A DNA stretch of 64,000 nt from Methylophaga sp. (GTDB lineage Bacteria > Pseudomonadota > Gammaproteobacteria > Nitrosococcales > Methylophagaceae): NCBI RefSeq assembly GCF_030651745.1, contig NZ_JAUSCC010000140.1, forward strand, positions 37,480-101,479. The letters run 5' to 3'. The notes under the pieces are model-generated. The model searched no databases. It saw only the letters and a list, made by a program, of their open reading frames with translations, and had not been told where the DNA came from. The position numbers were made by a program, and so were the translations under genes. This document shows, one piece after another, positions 46,347 through 55,361 of this stretch (the stretch's first letter is position 1; every line of letters begins with the position of its first letter).

Positions 46347-47336
46347 TTAAGGGTTTAATCTTCTGCCAAAACTTATCGCGTAACTGACTGGTCGAGCTAA
46401 CAAAATTGGATCATTTGTTGGGCTGATACCCTCAGGTAATGCCAACGGATTAAACATATTGGCTTTTTCATAACTGCTATCGGTCATGATGTCAGTAAGT
46501 GTTAGTGTGCCTAACTGAACTATTTTCCTATTCGCTGGCCACACGACGGTAGGATCAGTAATGGCATCGCCCTCTTCGGCAATTTGCAAAGCAATAATAA
46601 ACTTGGCTTCACCATCATTATTTAACCGTACTGGCAGCTCCTCTAATAAATAATCTTTTGCTGCAACAGCTCTTTCTTCATCTGAAATATATTCGGGCCC
46701 ATTTGCCGGAGTAATAAGATAACGTCCGTAAACTGTTTTTCCCTGTTCATTTTCAAACTCAAATGCATTAATACCATGGAATTTTTCCGTGGCATAACTG
46801 ACTGGAGCGGGTTTTGATAATTGCACATAGCTCAGCGTTTCAGGATGTTGCTCAAGAAAAGCTTCTATTGGCGTCGGTTTAGTTTGGGCATTTGCTGAAT
46901 CTTTAATCGCTGTTAATAATTGAAGAAAACTTTCGGGATCTTTTACCGGGAATCGCTCAACCGAAATCACCACAATATCGGTGTATTCTTCTTCGGGCAG
47001 CATAAATCTGATCGCCATGCCTTTAGGAAAACCATCAGGACTTGAATCAGCAATATCAGGCACCCCGCTCGCGTTTGAAAACCGAACTACAACATCGCTT
47101 TTAGGCGTATTAAAGTGGGGAGCATAGGTGATGCTGGAAGCGTCTTTCGAAGCTTCAAAATAACCTGATGCCATAAGACCTTTTGCGTGATTGGAGCGAA
47201 TACCCGGGTGTGGTCCACCGGCCAGCTCTGAAAGTGTATCAACCAGTCTTTCTGTCACTGGCAACTCATTAGCGCTCAGTGTGTAAGAAGTCATAATGCC
47301 CAATATCAAGCCAATTTTAACAATTATTTTTTTCAT
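46347..47336 (-). CDS. Secreted catalase-related peroxidase (SrpA type)
   Basis: A 329-residue protein of the short catalase family, which are heme peroxidases of the periplasm. Signal peptide MKKIIVKIGLILGIMTSYTLSA. HPGIRSNHAKGLMASGYFEA gives the distal His, VRFSNASGVPD the Asn, and SYAISFGRRLNP the proximal heme Tyr region. Start at 47336 has AAGGAAA. Likely removes organic or hydrogen peroxide. Stands alone between convergent and divergent neighbours. Confidence 0.9.
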   Translation of the reverse strand: MKKIIVKIGLILGIMTSYTLSANELPVTERLVDTLSELAGGPHPGIRSNHAKGLMASGYFEASKDASSITYAPHFNTPKSDVVVRFSNASGVPDIADSSPDGFPKGMAIRFMLPEEEYTDIVVISVERFPVKDPESFLQLLTAIKDSANAQTKPTPIEAFLEQHPETLSYVQLSKPAPVSYATEKFHGINAFEFENEQGKTVYGRYLITPANGPEYISDEERAVAAKDYLLEELPVRLNNDGEAKFIIALQIAEEGDAITDPTVVWPANRKIVQLGTLTLTDIMTDSSYEKANMFNPLALPEGISPTNDPILLARPVSYAISFGRRLNP

Positions 47337-47631
47337 AGGACTTTCCTTGTAGATAAATTTAAGTAATAAATCTTTGGTATTTGGTACGGCTTTATACCAA
47401 CATGAGATTATTAAAGTATTACGAAACAATCCGTGTTTTTGTTTTTAATTTCAATTACTTGAGAATGTTTAAATTTAATAGGGATAAATACTAAACTATT
47501 TTCGAACCGATGATTATCAAAGTTTGGCAAACTTATCGAGGGTAAGATTACGCTTAATCGGGCCTCTGGAAATCAATTACTCGTTGTACAATAGCCAATT
47601 ATTTTTCTATCCATACTTCAAGGGAGCTTTC

Positions 47632-48375
47632 ATGAAAATCCAAAGCCATTTTGCCGATCTTGATACACCCACCGGTGTGATGCGTACTTATATTCACCGT
47701 CCTGTTGGCGAAGGCAGCTACCCTGTCATTTTGTTTTATTCCGAGATCTTTCAACAAACCGGCCCAATCGAACGTGCCGCCAGATTAATGGCCAGCCATG
47801 GCTATGCCGTATTGGTACCTGAGGTATTCCATGAACTAAATCCGATTGGCACAGTACTGGGCTATGACGATGCCGGACGTGATAAAGGCAATGCCGATAA
47901 AGAAGCGAAAGACGTGCAAGGCTATGACACGGATAATGCAGCGTTAATCAAATTCGCCAAGCAACAATCCTGGTGCAACGGTCAGTTTGGTGCGATGGGT
48001 TATTGTATTGGTGGTCATCTGGCTTTCCGAGCTGCACTGCAACCTGAAGTGAAAGGTACGGCCTGTTTTTATGCCACCGATTTGCATATTCAGAAAATCC
48101 CAAACAAGCCGGGCCAACACAGTATGGAACGTTTGGCGGATATCAAAGGTGAATTACTGATGATCTGGGGCAAGCAGGACAACCATGTGCCATCCGAAGG
48201 TCGTACTCTGATTTACAGCAAACTCAATGAAACTACGATTCCGTTCACCTGGCATGAATTTAATGCCGAACATGCGTTTATGCGTGATGAAGGTGATGGT
48301 GGCCGTTACGATGCTCAAACTGCCCAAATCGGTTATCAACTGGCGTTGAATTTGTTCAGCAGAACCTTACGTTAA
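47632..48375 (+). CDS. Dienelactone hydrolase family protein
   Basis: A 247-residue alpha/beta hydrolase. Nucleophile Cys in GAMGYCIGGHL (about 123), Asp in MIWGKQDNHVP and His in AEHAFMRDEGD complete the triad of dienelactone hydrolases. True substrate unknown since no ring-cleavage genes are near. Start 47632 has AAGGGAG; the longer frame is rejected. Confidence 0.9.
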   Translation: MKIQSHFADLDTPTGVMRTYIHRPVGEGSYPVILFYSEIFQQTGPIERAARLMASHGYAVLVPEVFHELNPIGTVLGYDDAGRDKGNADKEAKDVQGYDTDNAALIKFAKQQSWCNGQFGAMGYCIGGHLAFRAALQPEVKGTACFYATDLHIQKIPNKPGQHSMERLADIKGELLMIWGKQDNHVPSEGRTLIYSKLNETTIPFTWHEFNAEHAFMRDEGDGGRYDAQTAQIGYQLALNLFSRTLR

Positions 48376-48388
48376 TAGTGTTCAGACA

Positions 48389-48414
48389 CGTTCCCACGCA
48401 TAAGCATGGGAACG
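48389..48414. repeat. REP-like palindrome, copy 1
   Basis: CGTTCCCACGC and a near-complementary CATGGGAACG arm. Same family as the copy at 48861. Confidence 0.7.
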
Positions 48415-48433
48415 AGTTTAAATGACTAATTCG

Positions 48434-48456
48434 GCTCCCATGCTCTGCGTGGGAGC
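48434..48456. repeat. REP-like palindrome, copy 2 (variant)
   Basis: GCTCCCATGC paired with GCGTGGGAGC, 20 bases after copy 1 and in the inverse arm order. Confidence 0.65.
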
Positions 48457-48516
48457 TTCTTTTAATCTGATTCCCACTACCCTCTGCGGAAATCACCCAA
48501 CTGAGCTGTTCATCTA

Positions 48517-48852
48517 ATGAAGAACGCTGGTAAATCGGTCCATACCCTTTTCAATTGGAACATTCTTATTCTGCCAACCGATGAGGAAATCTTTGTCGGT
48601 TTGTGTAATCGGCCAGAGACCGTTCCGCCATTTGCACCGCCTGATGCCGCAGATGATCTGCTGCCGTTTATCCTGCAAAACAGCAGTGCTATCAAAGAAT
48701 TTAATGATAAAACCGGTGTGGGCTTTGATAGTGACGGCAGTCGTTATGTGTTGCTTGGCAAACCTTCGGATCCGACTAATATGATTCGCTTTAGTGTCGG
48801 GCAAATGATGAAGCCGGATGAGATTCGCTGGAAGTATGATTTTATTGATTAG
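48517..48852 (+). CDS. Small unknown protein between REP-like repeats
   Basis: A 111-residue frame of unrecognised family with no strong ribosome site. It has no signal peptide; FDSDGSRYVLLGKPSDPTNM and the C-terminal DEIRWKYDFID look protein-like. It is bracketed by repeats of the same family, so it may be a small decaying or mobile passenger. A shorter opposite-strand frame overlaps it; codon pattern favours the plus strand only weakly. Confidence 0.5.
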   Translation: MKNAGKSVHTLFNWNILILPTDEEIFVGLCNRPETVPPFAPPDAADDLLPFILQNSSAIKEFNDKTGVGFDSDGSRYVLLGKPSDPTNMIRFSVGQMMKPDEIRWKYDFID

Positions 48853-48860
48853 CTCATGTG

Positions 48861-48886
48861 CGTTCCCACGCTGGAGCGTGGGAACG
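48861..48886. repeat. REP-like palindrome, copy 3
   Basis: CGTTCCCACGC-TGGA-GCGTGGGAACG, perfect arms. Lies right after the stop at 48852 and may also act as an RNA 3' end. Confidence 0.75.
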
Positions 48887-48964
48887 AGTTTACTTGTATT
48901 TTAACTTTCTCTGGCTCAAATGGTCCTCCGTTTGAGTCCCCTCTGTCTGTTTATTTTTCAGAGC

Positions 48965-49915
48965 CTAGGGTGGTAACGCGATATAGGTACCGTCATTACG
49001 TTTAGTCAGTTCTCGCATCAGAATGCTGTATCTATCGGTACTGTGAATCGATAGAAAACCTACACCATGAATTTTAGCCAATCGGCGGCCATCACTAAGT
49101 TGCCTGTTTTGTTTAGTTATACGTTCAATCACAGGATCATAGGATGTGCCGGTATAGTCATCACCAAACACATAAATTGATGTGGTGATATTGGGTTTGG
49201 CATATTTTCTCAATGCCATTTCCACACCCTCGACCGGGCTGCTGTTAGACATCGCTGACCAGTTATCAAACATGCGAATTGCACTGTTTCTGGTGGATGG
49301 CGTATCCGGCATCCAACGACCTTCATAGCCGGAGATCATCGATGTGCCCATGTCGTTTAATATCTGAAAACCTTTTACTTCCGGGTGAATATTCAACACA
49401 TTCACCACCTCTCGAGAAACCCGCGACCAGATTTGTTTCATACTGCCAGAGGTATCAATAACAAACACCACGTAATCACTATCGACAGGAATACCGCCGA
49501 CTTCTTCTGAACGTTTGTCGGTTGGTTTGCGTGGTGTCGGCAAGGCGGCTTGTTTTAATCGTGATTCCACCAGGCTCAAACCGGAGATGCTTTCTTCCAG
49601 TGCAGAATTTCGTTGTTGTAGTGCTTTGAGACGGCTTTCCAATGATGATTCCGCCTGAGCAATGGATTGCTGTTCGCTGGATAACGCATCCAGTGTGGAA
49701 AGCTCTTGCTGAATTTGCTGACTGAGTTCAGCCACTGAGTTTTCCAGGCCAATCAATGATGCTAATAAACTGCTGACGTCATCAGCACCTGCAATGGAAA
49801 CATCAACATCGGTTTTGGAAATCAGGATCAGCATCACCACCGCCCCAAAACCACAGGAAATTACGTCCAGAAAAGACAGACTGAAGATATCCAGGCCTTT
49901 TTTACGGAATTTCAT
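48965..49915 (-). CDS. VWA-domain protein with ExbD/TolR-like membrane anchor (second)
   Basis: A 316-residue protein. The N-terminal membrane segment FLDVISCGFGAVVMLILI (about 15-32) begins with an Asp-bearing FLDV, as in the FIDV of ExbD. A coiled coil (about 45-115) follows, then a von Willebrand A domain with an intact metal site VIDTSGSM (about 150). Likely periplasmic arm of a membrane complex with the TolQ-like protein. Last gene of the operon; its start overlaps the previous stop by four bases. Confidence 0.85.
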   Translation of the reverse strand: MKFRKKGLDIFSLSFLDVISCGFGAVVMLILISKTDVDVSIAGADDVSSLLASLIGLENSVAELSQQIQQELSTLDALSSEQQSIAQAESSLESRLKALQQRNSALEESISGLSLVESRLKQAALPTPRKPTDKRSEEVGGIPVDSDYVVFVIDTSGSMKQIWSRVSREVVNVLNIHPEVKGFQILNDMGTSMISGYEGRWMPDTPSTRNSAIRMFDNWSAMSNSSPVEGVEMALRKYAKPNITTSIYVFGDDYTGTSYDPVIERITKQNRQLSDGRRLAKIHGVGFLSIHSTDRYSILMRELTKRNDGTYIALPP

Positions 49916-50982
49916 GGCCAGTTACTCGCTGGACTAATCAATAGACCACCAGTGGTTGCCGCCCAGACCCAATATTGATTGACAGCATCGGGGTCGCCTT
50001 CCAATGGCAGCAAAATAACATCGACTTGCGTACTGCGTTTGCCACTTTCATTGATGGTTTGCTGAAACAACTTGACCCGACATTCACCGGAAATTGTCTG
50101 AGCATTGCCGGTGAGCGAGCTGCAACTGGAAAAAGGATTCAAACTGCGATATTGCGACTCGCCTTTAGTCGGCAGGCCATCGGTAATGACATAGAGATTA
50201 GATGGAGAAAACTGGTTGACTGTATTCAAACCCTTTTGAAGATTGGTCGCGCCCTCGGGAATGACGGTATTTAAGTCACGTAAGATTGACGAGACCGTTT
50301 GTGATGAACTGGCTTTTTGCCAGCTTTTTTGATCCCCTAATACTCTGGCGTCTTCGCTAAAAGCGACCACCACAACTTCACTGTTTTCCGGTAAGCGTGC
50401 CAATAACCATTCCACTACATTTTTGGTCCGCAGCCACTTGGGTGCATTTTGCTTGCTTTGTTGGGAGCTGCTTTTGGTTCGGATAATATCAATCAGTTTT
50501 TCATTGGTCATCGAAGCACTGGTATCAACCAGAATGGCAATTTTCGGACCCTCGACCTTTAGTCCCAACAAGTAGTTTTCTTCATTCACTCTTGGTGCTT
50601 CAACCAAATCAGCCTGTTGTTTGGGTACTTCGATAGAGGTGATGCTGGACTTCAGTTCTTCTAAAGCACTTTCAGAGCGTTGAATTTCCTGACTCTGGCT
50701 GGCTAAGGTCGACTGTTTTTCGTCCAGCTGTTTTTTTAAGTCCTGATAACGGGCATTTTCGCTGCTGAGTTGTTGCCTGATTTGCTCCAGCGTAGAGCCA
50801 GCATCATCTCTGGCCTGTTCCAGCTGACTGATGTCCTGTTTGAGATTGTCAATTTCAACCGGGGTTTCATCAATTTTTTGTTTGACCAGCATAAACACCA
50901 GAATTACGGCGCCAAGACCACAGGACATGATATCCAGGAATGCCAGATTGGAACCCTCGGCTTTTTTACGACGATAAGCCAT
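49912..50982 (-). CDS. VWA-domain protein with ExbD/TolR-like membrane anchor (first)
   Basis: A 356-residue protein with the same layout as its downstream neighbour. Membrane segment FLDIMSCGLGAVILVFMLV (about 15-33), coiled coil (about 38-110), and a VWA domain with ILVDTSASM (about 137) and a DGLPTKG loop. Two cysteines near the C-terminus (SSCSSLTG, SGECRVKLF). The two genes look like a tandem paralogue pair that could form a heterodimer. Six bases separate it from the TolQ-like gene. Confidence 0.86.
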   Translation of the reverse strand: MAYRRKKAEGSNLAFLDIMSCGLGAVILVFMLVKQKIDETPVEIDNLKQDISQLEQARDDAGSTLEQIRQQLSSENARYQDLKKQLDEKQSTLASQSQEIQRSESALEELKSSITSIEVPKQQADLVEAPRVNEENYLLGLKVEGPKIAILVDTSASMTNEKLIDIIRTKSSSQQSKQNAPKWLRTKNVVEWLLARLPENSEVVVVAFSEDARVLGDQKSWQKASSSQTVSSILRDLNTVIPEGATNLQKGLNTVNQFSPSNLYVITDGLPTKGESQYRSLNPFSSCSSLTGNAQTISGECRVKLFQQTINESGKRSTQVDVILLPLEGDPDAVNQYWVWAATTGGLLISPASNWP

Positions 50983-50988
50983 TTGCTG

Positions 50989-51774
50989 TTAGCGAATACG
51001 TCTCAGCAGGAATTTGTCGCAATAGCTTTGAGTATCGACAATCTGACTGTCCTGCATGCGTTGCAGCTGATGAAACAGAAACATTAAAAATATACTGATA
51101 AGTAATGCGACTAACGTTGAATTAAACGCCAGACCCAAACTATCCGTCATGCCTGAGATATCACCTGCAAGCGCTTTGTCAGCTTGAGAAAGTGCCTGTC
51201 CGATACCTCGCACTGTACCGATAAAGCCGATTGAGGGAATGGCCCAGATCAGATATCGGATCATGGTGTTTTCAGAATCCTGCTTGACGGCCAAAGCTTC
51301 CAGATTGCTTTCAATCGCATCCGACAGGTTTTGCACGTTATTGGTAGAACTATAGCGCCATAATGATGAGCGCAATGTCTGAACCAAAGGTGAAGACATG
51401 CAATCTTGCGGGATCTCGGTATCCAGTCGATGAATAATACGGTTGACATCCAGATCGGTGGGCGTCTTGCTCTCCGTATCTTCATCTTCCAGTTTGGGGT
51501 CTTCAATCAAATCGACACTGTATAGATACTTGGTTTTCAGAATCTCACGATAGGAGCTGGCAATGAGAAAACAGCCCCACATCATTAAAATAAAACAGAT
51601 TTCCTGTTCGTAATCTTTAATGATCACCACAATGTTACGAGGTGAAGACTCTTGCTGTTGCAAGGCGAGATCGATTAATTGTGCCGCTTCAGGGCGGACA
51701 TAGCCGATATAAATCATGTGCACCACAATGATCGACACGATCAAGGCGGCAAAGCTTTTCATCAGATCACTCAT
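50989..51774 (-). CDS. MotA/TolQ/ExbB-family proton channel protein
   Basis: A 261-residue inner-membrane protein with membrane helices near residues 5-25, 60-77, 170-190 and 205-230. The last two carry the family pattern WAIPSIGFIGTVRGIGQALS and SLGLAFNSTLVALLISIFLMF, with the pore Thr residues. Such proteins form pentamers around a dimer of Asp-bearing single-helix partners. The two VWA proteins downstream look like those partners, so a proton- or sodium-driven motor is inferred. Confidence 0.86.
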   Translation of the reverse strand: MSDLMKSFAALIVSIIVVHMIYIGYVRPEAAQLIDLALQQQESSPRNIVVIIKDYEQEICFILMMWGCFLIASSYREILKTKYLYSVDLIEDPKLEDEDTESKTPTDLDVNRIIHRLDTEIPQDCMSSPLVQTLRSSLWRYSSTNNVQNLSDAIESNLEALAVKQDSENTMIRYLIWAIPSIGFIGTVRGIGQALSQADKALAGDISGMTDSLGLAFNSTLVALLISIFLMFLFHQLQRMQDSQIVDTQSYCDKFLLRRIR

Positions 51775-51776
51775 TA

Positions 51777-51917
51777 TTAAATATCCACCGGGAAGGAAAC
51801 GGGAGAGTTCAGGCTGATAACCGATTTACCTGCCCAGGCGTTGTGGATCATCAATGACAGGAGCGCGATAAGCAGGATCGAAGCCCCAATCAGCAACACT
51901 TTTTTCCAGATAAGCAT
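51777..51917 (-). CDS. 46-residue single-helix membrane peptide
   Basis: A short gene easily missed. Its ATG at 51917 shares its A with the TAA of the PEGA gene (TAATG), and its stop is two bases before the TolQ-like ATG. The peptide starts MLIWKKVLLIGASILLIALL, one membrane helix with positive inside residues, then a short periplasmic tail (NSPVSFPVDI). Likely an accessory subunit of the complex. Confidence 0.72.
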   Translation of the reverse strand: MLIWKKVLLIGASILLIALLSLMIHNAWAGKSVISLNSPVSFPVDI

Positions 51918-53923
51918 TATTCATTTCCTCCATTCACAAAGCGCCCGACTCTAAAGCCAAGCGTATCGCGGGCCTGCTCGGCACCGTCACGATAGGATGA
52001 TCTTAATTCACTCAGCGATCCTGATCGCCAGTTTGCACCTTTTACCACGCGCATGCTGAGTGTTGAGCTATCCAGACTATGTGGATAAACCGTACCTGAT
52101 TTGGGTGCCGTTAACGAATAACTATCATGCACCCATTCACTGACATTGCCACCCAGATCATAAAGCCCGGACTTTTCGCGGGTGAAACTTTTCACCGGAG
52201 CAACTCCAGCAAAACCATCATAATATCTTGGCACATAGAGGCTGACACTGCCTTTGGCTGCCTCATCAGCGATATTCACTGCTTTCGTCGGGATCACGCG
52301 ATCATTACCCCAGACAAACAGAGTCTGTTCCGGCTTACCAGCTTTGCGGGCCAGCCACTCCCATTCGGCTTCCATCAATAATCGGTAACCATCAGCATTC
52401 ACATTAATTCGATTTAACTGATTGCCCTGCACATCATAAACCGGTGTCAAACCTTCCTGCTTGCTTAACCAGTTACAGAATTTTACGGCTTCCAGCCAGC
52501 TCACATTGGTGACGGGTAATTGGGCGTCACCGGATTTACTGCTAACAAACTGCTGGAATTCCGCATTGGTGACTTCATGTGTACCGGCATAAAAAGGTCT
52601 ATCGAGCCGGACCTGTTTTAAAAACTCATTGGCACGCTGTCCCGGTTCATCACGCCCCGCTCCCATGTTGATAATGTCATTGGGAGAAAAAAGTGCCATT
52701 TCACCCCCGCCTTTGTTTTTGTACAGCCTGGGTGCTTCGGCTTGTTTGGTTTGTGCTTCTGGCAACAGTGTAAAGGAGAGTTTCTGTATTTCAGCTGCCG
52801 ATGGTGTCACGGATTTTGACACAGTTCGATAGCCATTCAGAGTGAGCTCAATATTATGAGAAACAGCTTGTAAATCTAATTCAATCGGCGTGTTACCAAC
52901 TGTTTTACCGTCGACAGTGACTGCCGCCGATGGTGTTGAAAGCACTTCTATTTTGCCCATTTCAGGCTTTAGCGTGATGTCAAAACTGCGTTTTTCATTG
53001 GTCGACAAAGTGAATGTTTCGCTTTGGGTAATAAAGCCCGGTTTGGAATAGGTCAACCGATGCGATTTATCGGCTTCTACGGAAATGAGTCCCGAGTTTT
53101 CAACACGCAAACCATTTAAGGTCAACTGACCACCGGCTGGTTGAAGTTGTAAACGCACGCCAGCCGTTTCTGCTGATAAACGATAATTTCTTTCTACTTC
53201 CGGTTTGCTGTTTTTTATCTCAATGGTTTCTTCGATGTTTTCATATTTTGCCAAGGCCACTTTGACATTATGCAAGCCACCTTGCAGTGGTAAAGTAAGT
53301 GGTGTTTGACCCACTTCAGCCTGGTCGATGGTTACCATGGCACCACTTGGAACCGATTTGACCGTGAATTCGCCCTGCAATGATTGCAGCTCCACATCCT
53401 CTGCCATGGTTTCACCTCGACTGAGTACCAAGTCGATAGTCATTGTTTGATAGTAAGGGTGCTGAACGCTGAGCTGATGCTCTCCGGCTGGCAATTCACG
53501 TTCAAGAACATTGGCGATTGCAATAATTTGGCCATCCATCATCCAGCTGGTTTGATTATCTTCAAGCGAAGTGGAAAGCACGATCTTGGCCGGTAATGGA
53601 GTGAGCGTGATGTGCAGAACTTTGCCCGAATCGGTCTGTTCGATGGTTTGTTGATGTGGATAAAAGCCATCTGCAGTGACTTCGATTTCAGTGGTATCCG
53701 CTAACGAGTAAACCGAACCAAACATCACCATTGCCAGCCATGAGTCGGAATTGATTGATACTCCGGTTGCATCATCTGGTTTAACTTCAATTCGCGTGCC
53801 GCGCGAGGCAAAGATAATCGTCACTATCACCAGAAAAACCAAAGCAAATGAAGTCAGCAACCACAAATACATTCGGTGCTGGCGTTTTCGGGCAAGCTCC
53901 AGTTGCTGGTTAAATTGGCTCAT
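51917..53923 (-). CDS. Membrane-anchored PEGA / formylglycine-enzyme-fold protein
   Basis: A 668-residue protein. One N-terminal membrane helix (about 20-40), then about five PEGA-type beta repeats (about 45-390; e.g. GEFTVKSVPSGAMVTIDQAEVGQTP and IEVLSTPSAAVTVDGKTVGNTP), then a formylglycine-enzyme (SUMF1) fold (about 420-668; THEVTNAEFQQF, GYRLLMEAEWEWLAR, GLYDLGGNVSEWV, LGFRVGRF). The catalytic Cys pair of true formylglycine enzymes is missing (RSSYRDG), so it is probably a binding module. ATG 53923 is preferred over TTG 53932. Confidence 0.87.
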   Translation of the reverse strand: MSQFNQQLELARKRQHRMYLWLLTSFALVFLVIVTIIFASRGTRIEVKPDDATGVSINSDSWLAMVMFGSVYSLADTTEIEVTADGFYPHQQTIEQTDSGKVLHITLTPLPAKIVLSTSLEDNQTSWMMDGQIIAIANVLERELPAGEHQLSVQHPYYQTMTIDLVLSRGETMAEDVELQSLQGEFTVKSVPSGAMVTIDQAEVGQTPLTLPLQGGLHNVKVALAKYENIEETIEIKNSKPEVERNYRLSAETAGVRLQLQPAGGQLTLNGLRVENSGLISVEADKSHRLTYSKPGFITQSETFTLSTNEKRSFDITLKPEMGKIEVLSTPSAAVTVDGKTVGNTPIELDLQAVSHNIELTLNGYRTVSKSVTPSAAEIQKLSFTLLPEAQTKQAEAPRLYKNKGGGEMALFSPNDIINMGAGRDEPGQRANEFLKQVRLDRPFYAGTHEVTNAEFQQFVSSKSGDAQLPVTNVSWLEAVKFCNWLSKQEGLTPVYDVQGNQLNRINVNADGYRLLMEAEWEWLARKAGKPEQTLFVWGNDRVIPTKAVNIADEAAKGSVSLYVPRYYDGFAGVAPVKSFTREKSGLYDLGGNVSEWVHDSYSLTAPKSGTVYPHSLDSSTLSMRVVKGANWRSGSLSELRSSYRDGAEQARDTLGFRVGRFVNGGNE

Positions 53924-55352
53924 CGCAAACAATTCGTAAACTGTAACTGTTCAGATCGAATGGAATCGTCACCTCAACCAGTTTGGATTTGAATCCCTGA
54001 CGCTTGCCTTCAAAGGTATATTGTCCCGGTTTGAGCTGAATCACTTTTGAATCAGTCACACCAACATTGCCTACTCCACGCACCAAAATGTGGGTTTGAT
54101 TATCCGAGCGAACTTCCACCGGAATGGTTCGGTTCACCGCGGTTAACACATTCTCCAGCTCACGACTCTGTTTGGTCAGCGACGCACTTTGATTACGATA
54201 TTTTGCGGCTTCATTGATGGCCGATCGTGCCTGATCAACCAGCTCAGGGTTTGACAACCGATAGGGTGTCTTAAGGTAGTCATCAATCTTTTTATTCAGT
54301 GACAAAATCGTATTTGCCATTGCCAGCTTGTCCGTTGCCGACTGATTGTTGGGGGTTTCCTTAAGCACTTGCTCAAGATTGGTTTTGACTGTTTGCCAGT
54401 CATCTTTTGACTCAGCCTGAGAAGCATTTGTCAGAGCAGTCTGAACTCGCTGATTTTTTTCATATTGCTGTATCGCTGCATTTACATCGCCAATTTCGGA
54501 GCGATTGGGGTGAATATTTCTCGCCTGACTCAATGCTGATTTGGCAGCATCAATACGACCATTCTCAATGGCAGTATAGGATTGTGTGATAAGTGACTGA
54601 AACCGCTGATTATTAAGCGTAGTTTGCAAGGTTTGCGCGCGCTGTTTGAAAGCTTCCCTTTCCGGCGTTAACGTTAACAACTTGTTGATTAACGTCAGCT
54701 CTTTTTGCAGATCATTTTCCACCTTCGCGACATTAATCTGCTCCACCAGTGCGGCAATCTCAGGTAACTGCTCGATTCTATCCGCCAAATCAACGGCTGG
54801 CTGAGAAGAGGTATCCAGCATCAATGCTTTGGATATCGCTAATTTCGCCGGTTGGTATTGATTGTCATCAAAAGCCTGCTGGGCATCCTGCATTGCCGTT
54901 TTAAATTGATTCTGGCTGTCGGTGATCGCTGTTTCTGCAAGCTTAATAAGACCATCCAATGTGGCTTTTGCCTGCGCGTATTTTGCTTCACCAAACTGTT
55001 TGACAGCCGCTGTTTCATTGGTTTTTAAACGCTCTGCCAAAGCTTTATCCCACTGTTGCAGATCAATCTTGTTCAGCTCGGGTTTCAGGGTGTTTTCATA
55101 ATAAGCATACGCTTCAAGATAAGCCTGCCGCAGCATTTCTTTATCTTGCGTACTGTCGGTTGATGCCGGGATTTCAACACTTTCCAAGGGTTGTGCTGTT
55201 TCAGCTTCGCTTGCTTCGATAATAGTTTTGGGCATCGAAGCCCAAATAATTAACGCCACACATAACACGCTCAGCAGCAGGATAATGATCAGTGTCTGGA
55301 AGAATAGCTTTCTTTTGGCGAGTTTAGCTTCAGCAATTTTCTGCGTGATCAT
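53910..55352 (-). CDS. Membrane-anchored helical-repeat protein
   Basis: A 480-residue protein with one N-terminal membrane helix (about 16-39) and a large periplasmic part of helical TPR-like units (about 70-390; e.g. FDDNQYQPAKLAISKALML and AIENGRIDAAKSALSQARNI). A C-terminal PEGA-like beta domain (TIPVEVRSDNQTHILVRGVG, GQYTFEGKRQGFKSKLVEV) links it to its neighbour. Overlaps the next gene by 14 bases. No enzyme motif; looks like a scaffold. Confidence 0.8.
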   Translation of the reverse strand: MITQKIAEAKLAKRKLFFQTLIIILLLSVLCVALIIWASMPKTIIEASEAETAQPLESVEIPASTDSTQDKEMLRQAYLEAYAYYENTLKPELNKIDLQQWDKALAERLKTNETAAVKQFGEAKYAQAKATLDGLIKLAETAITDSQNQFKTAMQDAQQAFDDNQYQPAKLAISKALMLDTSSQPAVDLADRIEQLPEIAALVEQINVAKVENDLQKELTLINKLLTLTPEREAFKQRAQTLQTTLNNQRFQSLITQSYTAIENGRIDAAKSALSQARNIHPNRSEIGDVNAAIQQYEKNQRVQTALTNASQAESKDDWQTVKTNLEQVLKETPNNQSATDKLAMANTILSLNKKIDDYLKTPYRLSNPELVDQARSAINEAAKYRNQSASLTKQSRELENVLTAVNRTIPVEVRSDNQTHILVRGVGNVGVTDSKVIQLKPGQYTFEGKRQGFKSKLVEVTIPFDLNSYSLRIVCDEPI

Positions 55353-55361
55353 TCTTATCTC

